Source of the DNA: Isoetes taiwanensis
Taxonomy: Eukaryota; Streptophyta; Lycopodiopsida; Isoetales; Isoetaceae
Assembly (NCBI GenBank): GCA_021234155.1
Contig: JAJEKV010000003.1
Span: 20,134,386-20,198,385 of the forward strand
Reading direction: 5' to 3'
Length of the DNA: 64,000 nucleotides
Position 1 is the stretch's first letter. Every line of letters starts with the position of its first letter. Under the pieces are notes generated by a model. The model was given only the letters and a program-made list of their open reading frames with translations, searched no databases and was not told the origin of the DNA. This document shows positions 56,315 to 64,000 of the stretch, piece by piece. Both the position numbers and the translations under genes were made by a program.

Positions 56315-59270
56315 ATGGCTACTGTACCCAAATTTCCTACACTTCAAGCTTCTGCTCCAAGGGATCCAGCTCTTTTTGAGTCTGTGACCTTCTCGACACC
56401 CACCTTTCGTGACGCCCTCGTTGGCCCGAGTCGTGAAGTCGCGGAACGCCAGAAGCTTTACGAATTCTCACAAATGGATCTCCCTGCCCCAAATCCAGAG
56501 CAATTGAAGCAGTTTGTCGCTCACATCGTCAACAGCCCGGAAGGCTTTGCTACCATGGTCGATGGCACCACCATTCTGCTTACTCAGCCCCTGATTTCTG
56601 AGGTATTCCATATTCCTTTGCAAAAACCTTCTTTATCTTGGACTGCCTTACAGGACATAGATGTCACTCAGTTTGGCGCTGTACCTTATCAAGCCAACAT
56701 GCATCGCCTCACCAATATTGCCAAGTCCCATGACACTTTTGTCAAGTTTCTGTGGCGCAAATTGCTTGGGTACTCCATCAAAAACACCCATATCAACAAA
56801 CCGTTCTACAATATTGTCATCACGGCCACACACTCCACTCACCATCTTGATTGGCCACAACTGTTGTTCTTCCGACTTCTTCAAGAAGTAGATCGTATTC
56901 GAGCTGCACCTTCCTCTGGCTTTGATTCCTCGGTGGGCGCCCATCTTCAAGCCCTCATCTGTCATTACCTTCCTCATCCTGGATCCCCTACCACATCGCG
57001 TACCACCACTCGACAATCTTTTCATTCCCTTCCTCCAAACCAACATGCTGAAACTTCATGCCCTTCTTCTGGTCATGTTCAACACAATGCCACGCATGTC
57101 ACTGTCTCTTCTTCCTCCATGCCCTCTGCTTCTTCTCATGTCTCTCAGACGTCACAAACCCGGCCACAACAGGGCCCTGCACCTCCACATCCTCGTCAGC
57201 TTCTGTATCAATGCCAGCAGAATGTTGCAAGCTGCTGCTCCCAAGTTGCAAGAATCCGGGGTTCAAGCGTCCCTGAAGGCCTCGGACGCGGTTCACAGAG
57301 ACCTTCAAGTTGCTAACACGCAACTTCACACTCTGGAGGACAAACTTCAAGAAAAGCACGAGGCTCTTTTACAGGCCCGTGAGGATCTCAAGAATGCTCA
57401 AGATCAGAACAGCCTGCTTGCTGATCAACAGGCTCAATTGCAAACCACCATTCAGGAATTGCTGGAGCAGGTCAAGGCCAGGGAACTCTCTTGGTTGACA
57501 AGGATAAAGACATTGCTAAGCTTGACACGCTGTATACCGAGCTTTCTCGGAATTACACCACTCAAGCCCATGCCCTTACAGCGCGTGACGCTCAAATAGC
57601 CTCTTTAGCAGCTCAGCTTTCCACGCTGACCAGTCAGCTCACGCCTCTCCAGGATCAACTCACGGAGGCCAAGAAGCAAAAGATACTTGATGATGCAGAG
57701 ATTGCCACGCTTCGACTCCATACTCCTGGGCAATCCTCTTCACATGCCATGTTTCCTCAGAAACGGGTCCGTGATCAGTCACGCCTTCTGTTAGAAAAGG
57801 AAAACCGGATCTGCGATCTTGAACATCAGCTCCAGCAAGCTGTCCAATCTGCCGACGAGGCCCAAACTAAACAAGAGGGCTACATTAATATAGCTCTCCA
57901 CATGTCTGTGGATTTTGCTATTCCTTCCAGTTACCTGGATTATGTGGTTGCCCGACGCCACCTCTTTCTTTTCAAGTGGTATGCGGCAGATGGTCAGGTT
58001 GATGCCCACATGCGCACTGAAGATTTTCTCCGGATTTGGCCAGACCTCTCAGTTGAAGACAAAGGCTTACTGTGTGCCCTCTTAGTCTTCGACCTCATTC
58101 ACTGTGAAGACCCTGATTTAATCACCTTCAGGATTGTTCAGCCGATGGCGTACATCTTCCATAACTTCTATCTGGCTGATACACAAGACAAATTCCGAGA
58201 TGGGCCACATCAAAACTTTCAGGGCGACTCACAGGCTCACTGGTTGTTATTGGATAACAACCCGTATCTCAAAGATCATGATCGGACTCACACTCTTCAT
58301 CAGGAGTACATGCCAGAGCTTGCTCATCATTTACCTTTATGGCAAGCTGAAGCGCTGGAACAGGTGCGAAAGAATCTTGGGCATATTGAGGATCTTCCGT
58401 TTGCCCAAGTTTATATGCAGCACTTAGCCAGCTACAATCAACTGCGTGCCCTTTTGGATAGCAAGATAATACCAACAGGTTGGGATAATTCTCCTGTCTA
58501 TACTCAGCTCTCTGCTTCTGATTGGGACCAGTGGTGCAAAGCGCTTGATCCCGACCTTGTCCGAGAATTCAGGGAGCAGGCTCAGCAGCCCACGCCCACG
58601 GGCATGGCTCCCTCTCCATATGCTTCACTAGGTGTCCCTCCATGCCCCAGATTTTTGACCTTTGACTGGCGTCTTCCCTTTTGGACCAAGGTCCTGCATG
58701 GTCACGCAGGGTGGACTCCCCCTCAGATCTCGACGGATCTCCGGTGGGATCCTCGTTTTGTCAGACGCTCCGATTGGGAGGATGGTGCCACCTTGGACCA
58801 CACTGCAAATTGGATCTATATTGCTAATGAGCGTGGTTGGCAACGGCCCGCTGATGCTCTTCATGGTCTTGATACCTTCTTACAGAATGCCGCTACCAGA
58901 TCCTTCTGTTCACCGTCAAGCCGGCTTCTGCGCGGCTCTCAAGTGCATTCTGGTAAGCTCCTTAAATCGGCAGCATCCCATCTTTTATTGCAACCCGAAT
59001 GCCAGCGTCAGTGCTTTCGGCCTTCAGACCTGCCTTCTCGTGGAGTGCCAGTTCGTTCCTTCTGAAGCACATGCTGCCCTTGAAGATATGGTGCGCTCTA
59101 AATTCCTCATTGATGCAGAACCTGCCCTTGGGCTTACCACTCCAGACGCTCTTCAAGTACGTCAGGATCTCATTGGCACTTACCACAATGGCGCCCGTCC
59201 TCATTCACGTGAGAATCACTTTCAGACTGCTGGGTTCCCGCCTTTGGAAACACTTCCTCCTTTTCTTCAC
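56315..59270 (+). pseudogene. Long accessory ORF of the Gypsy element (frameshifted)
   Basis: Starts at ATG 56,315 (MATVPKFPTLQAS). The first part, FVAHIVNSPEGFATMVDG, LISEVFHIPLQK and FVKFLWRKLLGYSIKN, resembles the putative plant transposon / mobile-domain proteins often carried by plant retroelements. A serine/proline-rich linker follows. A change of frame near 57,200 leads to a long coiled coil (LQVANTQLHTLEDKLQEKHE; LAAQLSTLTSQLTPLQDQL). Another near 57,490 leads to the 524-codon segment 57,491-59,065, with ISTDLRWDPRFVRRSDWED and a globular part rich in W and H. The frame changes again near 58,900. The original protein was about 950-980 residues. Role unknown. Confidence 0.7.
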
Positions 59271-59282
59271 TCTGAGTGTCAT

Positions 59283-59296
59283 TTGGTGGGGGGGAG
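59283..59296 (+). promoter_or_regulatory. Polypurine tract
   Basis: TTGGTGGGGGGGAG immediately precedes the 3' LTR, as needed for plus-strand priming. Confidence 0.85.
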
Positions 59297-59892
59297 TGTT
59301 ACTCCTGTACCTCCAGGAACAGGACTATTCATGCATATGACAGACCAAGTCAAGGCCAAGGATCTACAGTCAGGCACAGGTCAGTCGTCAAAGGCCCAGC
59401 AGAAGACCAAGCAGACCACGCAGACAAGGACCACGCCTGGCGCCAAGAGGAGGCGCTCCGACAAGTGACGGCCCATCACCGCCTGCGTCAGCGTCAGCGT
59501 GATTTCAGGCACTTCAAGAGGCACCGTCAGCATTCCTGCAAATCAGGCCTCCTTCTAGGAGTCGGCACCGAAATCAGTCAGAGTGTCTATATTGGGCCAA
59601 AGGCCATTGTACTATATATATGAGTAGAGCTAGCACTCTAGTTTTTTAGATAAGTTTTGAGTCTTGTCTCACTTCAGTTTTCTCTCTATTGCGAGAGCTC
59701 ATGTATCTTCATTGATATCAAGGAAGTTATTCTCATTCTTGTGATCTCATTGTTCTCTTTTTGGTTTCTGTTCTCTTTTCCTTGTTCTTTTTGCAAATCC
59801 TGCGTGACATAGCTACCCGGATTCTCCTGTTAGACCCAACGGTCCTCACAGAGGGCTGTCTTGCAGGAGTTCCCGAACCCAGACCCCAAACA
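59297..59892 (+). repeat. Gypsy 3' LTR
   Basis: TGTTACTCCTGTACC to CCCCAAACA, the same length as the 5' LTR and about 97% identical by my count. Confidence 0.95.
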
Positions 59893-60045
59893 CAAGCTCC
59901 TTCTGCAGGACGCAGCTACAATACATCATCAGTCAAGGGATCAAATCTCATGGGTTGTTCTACCCCGGCGCGTGCATTGAAGTCTCCAAGGAGTATGACA
60001 CTGCCCAACTGCTTATGCTACTGTATGTCATCATATAGATCGACA
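59893..60045 (-). mobile_element. LINE family 2, endonuclease part (5' side of the split copy)
   Basis: On the minus strand it reads VILLGDFNARAGVEQP, the GDFNAR motif of LINE endonucleases, and ends at CAAGC, which is the target duplication of the Gypsy element. The rest of the same LINE continues at 48,320 and below. Confidence 0.82.
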
Positions 60046-61612
60046 TAGGGGTCCAGCCAGTGGCAACTTCTGTTAATTCTCTCATTCTCCCAGATGGCTC
60101 GAAGGTCTCTAACCTGGTGCAGTTAAAGCAACATCTTCATAATCATTTTGCAGCATTCTTTGCTCAATGGCACTTACCTTTTTAAGAGGACATGCAATCA
60201 GTTGTGTTGACTAAAGTGCATTCTATGATTTCAGCTGAGCAATAGAGAATGACCTAGGTGTGGCAGCCCACCTATTGGAAAAAGAAAAATGTCCAGGTCT
60301 TGATGGTTTTCAAGTAGAATTTTTTCAAGAATATTGGGAGTGGATTGAAGATGATATATATAATGCTATGAAGGCATGTATTGGGCAAGGCTAAACGCCC
60401 ATCGCATTGTCTATCTCAAACTTGACTTTGTCAAGGCGTATGACAGCGTGGATTGGGATTTTTTAGAGAAGTGTTTATTGGCCTTAGGGTTTGGTATTCA
60501 CAAGAGATGTGATGAAGCTGCATACTTCTGCAAGATCTACAGTAGTCTTTCAAGGAGAGCCCTCTAGCATCTTTTTGTTGGTAGACGAGTTTGTCAAGGT
60601 TGTCTCTTGGCTCTATTACTTTTTACAATAGTGGCAGAGGTGCTTTCACAATTGTTCTCTAGTGCTGCTGAGGATGATGTGATTAGGGATCTACCTATGG
60701 AGAATGGCTCTCAAGAAATTATTCAGTATACAGATGATACCTTTCTATTCGTGATAGCAGAAGATGACAATCTCCAAAATGCAAAGCCTCTACTTGACAC
60801 ATTTTCCTTAACCTCTAGAGTTTTGGTTGGTTGGCAAAAGTGTTCTGCGTTGTGGACTCTAGATGATGAAGTTTTACCATGTGTTATTGCCTACCTCTGG
60901 AAGGTATTGCCTCATGGGAAGGCAACTAAGCTTCTTAATATCCATGTGGGTATTTATGTCTAGATTTCTGATCTTTAGAATGTCATATAAAGGGGTTGCG
61001 GAGGCACTTTTTTGGTGGGATATTGCTAAAGTCTCTATACTTGGAAGGGTACCAGTTGCTAAGCATGTCTTAAGCAACATGCATGTCTATATGACTTTTG
61101 TCATTCTTGCTTCCCAATCAAAGTTTCTAGAGATTGTGGAAGTTATCAAAAACTTTATTTGGGGTGGAAAAATTGCATGGTCTAAGTGTATAAAGTCTAA
61201 CTTTGCTGGAGGTTTGGGCATGATAGATATCCATTTGTAGAGTAAGGTTATGAACTCAAAATTTATTTGGAGTCTTCTCGTGGGTAAGGATAGTTCTCCT
61301 GGGTTACAACTTATTGCACAGGTGCTTACCCATTGTAGTCCTTTTGATAAAGTCACAATTAAATATGTTCTTCCATGGGTCTATTCTATGAGTTGCGGCC
61401 TTACCATAATGCTTTTCCATTTTTTAAGGGATTGTTAGATTCTTGGCACAATCAAAATGTTATTTCACATCAGTTCAACTGCTTGTGCTCAGTTGAATGC
61501 ACCTTGTTGGTGGACCCCCCTGGCAGACAATAGACCACTTTGCTTTACAATGCACCCATTGACTCAACGACATTGGAAAATGGTAGGAATCTTAACAATT
61601 GCAGTATAATAT
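60046..61612 (+). mobile_element. LINE fragment, family 1
   Basis: A 5'-truncated copy: ATSVNSLILPDGSKVSNLVQ, then LLEKEKCPGLDGFQVEFFQE, VYLKLDFVKAYDSVDWDFLE and the active site QYTDDTFLFVIAED (YTDD), followed by LDTFSLTSRVLVGWQKCSAL and NFIWGGKIAWSKCIKS. A short in-frame segment is deleted between GGK and AWSK compared with other copies. Stops and frameshifts are frequent. It fades out at about 61,612 without a poly(A). Confidence 0.85.
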
Positions 61613-62909
61613 GAATATGTAGCAAAATAACAGGGGTTTCTTTTGTATTTTTGTACGTTTTTTCCTAAAGTTTTTATATGATTTCATGGATGTATTTGAT
61701 GAGGTATACTAATTAGTATATCTAGAGTGCGCATACGCTTAAACTAATTTTGATGCCTAATTCCAATGGCTTAGACCCATATGTCATATATTTCTTTATT
61801 ATATTATTGTATTTTCTTGTAGTATCATTTTCTGCTCGACATGCAAGCCTCGAGATAACCCATTTTAGGGTTATGTGTTGGGAACTTATTGGCTTCCTTC
61901 AGCATCCGGCAGCTAGTCAGGCCTCAGCATCAACATTCGAGCATCAACATTCAGACTGTCTCCAGAAGAACCGCACCAGCACAGGTGCCCAAACACAGGG
62001 ATCTCCATCCCGCCCAACACCAAATTATGTCGGCTCCTTTTTACGGTAAAGCCATGGAAAGCATGTTCTTCCTTTCTAATTCTTTCCGATTTATACAGAG
62101 TGCTTAAGCTATTGGATCTTTGCTTACAGAATCCAGGTTCTGGTGCTGCAGACTTAATGACAGATACGCTCCCTTGCCATAAATTTCCTTCTCGCATTGA
62201 ACTCTTGCAGTTATACAGATCCCTAAAACATTCCCTTGCTCGAACCCCCCTTGCTTTATAGATATAACTCTGGAATCAGGGTTCGAGGTAGATCCGGAGC
62301 TAAACCCTGTTGCTGATTATCTTCATTTTGCAAATCCGTCAGTGCATCTGGCTGGATTTTTGAGAGGAGGTCGTAACAATGGAGCATTGGAACCTTGGCT
62401 ATTGTCTTAAGGTGGGGTATGGCAAGATTCGGTTTTCTCAACAGGTAAAATTATCTGTCTAGCACTATGTTGATGTTGAGGTTCTTGCTCTACAAGGTTC
62501 TTGCTCTACAAGAAACCACTGGCTTTGAATCATTTCTTATTTTCTCGCTCTGCAATCGGAGCTTTACTCAAAACGTCAAACCATGTCTTTGTTGAAAAAA
62601 AATACCAGAGCTAGATTTGAAAGAGGCATTTTTTTCTAAAGCCTGATGTGAAACTGCCAACAACGGCAAAAGTATGTGCTTTTAAATGCCCCTGGTTCAG
62701 GATGGTCAAGTGACAACTTTTGTGCCTGCAGGTTTTGGGTGAAAATATCAAGAAGGAACTGGACAGGATTATGCTGGAGATGAGGTGGAGAAATCCTACT
62801 CAGATGTTGATATTAAGATGTTGATATTAACGTATGCATCTTATATGAATTGTAACACAGTAGTTCGTAGTCTATGTCTAATCCTATTTTTCTCTGCAAA
62901 AATGACCAG
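61613..62909. other. Region with possible upstream exons, not resolved
   Basis: Several open pieces with plausible splice sites lie here (for example the 22 codons from ATG 62,379 to a CAG/GTAAAA donor at 62,444, and a CTGCAG acceptor at 62,731), but they do not join into one frame. ATGTTGATATTAAG is directly duplicated at about 62,803-62,830 and contributes to the break. Confidence 0.3.
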
Positions 62910-63411
62910 GTAGATGCAATGTCAACAAGATTTCTAGTAGACAAAGCAGAATTGATGCGCTTCTTTCCAAAGTAAGCATAGTTTTCTACTTCCTTTAAAA
63001 CAATGATACGAATGTTGGTATAGCATGGTCAGCAAATGTGTAAAATACGTGTAGAATTAGAAGTAGAAAGCAAGCAGAGATCTTCCATCTCATTTTCTAC
63101 TTCCTGATTCTTTTTATCCCTCAAGATCTTGAAGATGTGAAAGTGATATGTTCAACTTGTTGTCCTTAAGATGCCTTAGAAATTTAGAAAAAGTTAGGTG
63201 AAAATCGTGCATAAATAGGAAGTAAATTGGAAAATAGAATCATCTGCAATATATGAACATGTTGACAGGTTTACTTTGTACAGATTTTAGGAACATCTTT
63301 TGAAGCTGTGGATTTGTTTTCAACTCAAGCTGTGGATTTGTTTTCAACTCAGGCAATGGTGCGACAGATATGGGGACATTGTTCTAGATGTGGTGCACAA
63401 GGAATTTAAAG
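62910..63411 (+). CDS. Two candidate exons of an unidentified gene
   Basis: Exon 62,910-62,971 (acceptor ACCAG, donor AA/GTAAGC) and exon 63,353-63,411 (acceptor ACTCAG, donor AAAG/GTCAGA) join in phase. They read VDAMSTRFLVDKAELMRFFP, then KQWCDRYGDIVLDVVHKEFK. The peptide has normal globular-protein composition. I do not recognise the family. Upstream and downstream exons are not established. Confidence 0.35.
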
Positions 63412-64000
63412 GTCAGATAAGCAAGCAACATGACTGTTATCTTTGCACTCCATGTTGCAAAAGTAATAGACCATAGAAGGCAAAGTATTTTTCATCTGTT
63501 GGATAAGTTTTATGGCAATGGCATTGTACTTTAGATGTATAAGTGGTATTGTCACTTCCTCCTACAAACTAATTAATTACATGTATTGGTCTGACATTTT
63601 CCTAATTGTCTCATCATTTAAACTAAGGAGACATTTACAACTGTCATCAAGTTCAATTACTTTTCATGTACCATCTTCCATGAATAGATAAATTTAAACA
63701 GCAAGTTCCCATGCTCCCTATTTTGGGAGAGGAAGTAGATGAAAAGGAAGCAGGGATGTTTAGTGTATACAAAAGGCTGGGAAAGAGAAACGTTCGCTGG
63801 TGGCCTTGGCTTCATATTTACATTTCAGAATAGGAAGCCTTCTCATTTCCAAGTGGCTCTTCTAGCAAATTGAGACTAAAAGCACAGGCTCCAAGTAATG
63901 GCAAATGTCGTTAGCCATTAGTTTTACTAAACTGTTGTTCATACGAGTAGGTTGTTTAACGATTTAGGCCCTTAAAGTTTATCTACGTTTGTTTTTGTTA
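63412..64000. other. Non-coding or intronic end of the window
   Basis: AT-rich, no coding segment recognised. It could be intron of the gene proposed just upstream. Confidence 0.4.

Larger units (their letters stand above)
48321..59892 (+). mobile_element. Complete Ty3/Gypsy element (Tat/Athila type) with extra genes
   Basis: An 11,572-bp element flanked by the 5-bp duplication CAAGC (48,316-48,320 and 59,893-59,897). It has equal 596-bp LTRs, a tRNA-Asp-like primer binding site, gag, protease, RT, RNase H, integrase (Gypsy order), a small antisense gene, a long accessory ORF and a polypurine tract. The two LTRs differ at about 18 of 596 positions by my count, with no gaps (about 3%). Size, primer site and cargo between pol and 3' LTR place it near the plant Tat/Athila group. 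Stops and frameshifts in gag, pro and pol and a MITE in pol make it defective now. Confidence 0.93.

Noticed and set aside
1..64000. CRISPR arrays, bacterial operons, rRNA or tRNA genes
   Set aside because: None seen. The repeat arrays lack the uniform repeat and unique-spacer pattern of CRISPR, and the DNA is clearly plant nuclear.

Overview
The window is nuclear DNA of a land plant, most likely one with a large, repeat-rich genome. The evidence is spliced genes with GT/AG introns, two plant-type families (a GDSL esterase and a YPP/glycine-rich GRPA3-like protein), plant Ty1/Copia and Ty3/Gypsy elements, and many plant LINEs with DUF4283-like ORF1. I cannot name the species. A seed-free plant such as a fern, lycophyte or moss is possible but not shown.

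Layout. Positions 1-4,700 hold an unusual cluster of small genes: a very divergent histone H3 that looks like CENH3, with an arginine-rich loop 1 insertion; a minus-strand 83-residue protein; and two tandem paralogous ORFs sharing an RHGPT motif. Hairpin-forming repeats follow the H3 gene and each RHGPT ORF. Positions 4.9-7.3 kb carry a broken minus-strand multi-exon gene that looks transposase-derived. From 7.8 to 20.8 kb come a 5'-truncated LINE, a decayed Copia element interrupted by what looks like a retrocopy, a 2.4-kb solo Gypsy LTR and an 884-bp hAT-type element. A GRPA3-like gene lies at 22.9-23.7 kb. After mostly empty DNA, 28.2-34 kb has minisatellites and LINE fragments, and 34.64-40.35 kb is a full-length LINE with a 17-bp target-site duplication. 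A GDSL gene with five exons lies at 43.6-45.0 kb.

From 45.6 to 60.0 kb there is a three-level nest. A minus-strand LINE of a second family is split by an 11.6-kb Gypsy element (48,321-59,892; 596-bp LTRs; TSD CAAGC). The pol gene of that element is in turn split by a 472-bp hAT-type MITE. The Gypsy element carries two extra cargoes between pol and the 3' LTR: a small antisense gene with its own TATA box, and a long coiled-coil accessory ORF. A further LINE fragment (60.05-61.6 kb) and two candidate exons of an unidentified gene close the window.

The most interesting link is between the ends. The antisense protein inside the Gypsy element (55.5-55.8 kb) is homologous to the minus-strand protein beside the H3-like gene (1.0-1.3 kb), and the two genes share promoter spacing. 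So either a host gene was captured by the retroelement, or the 1-4.7 kb cluster descends from mobile-element cargo. All assignments are from reading the sequence; no database search was possible.
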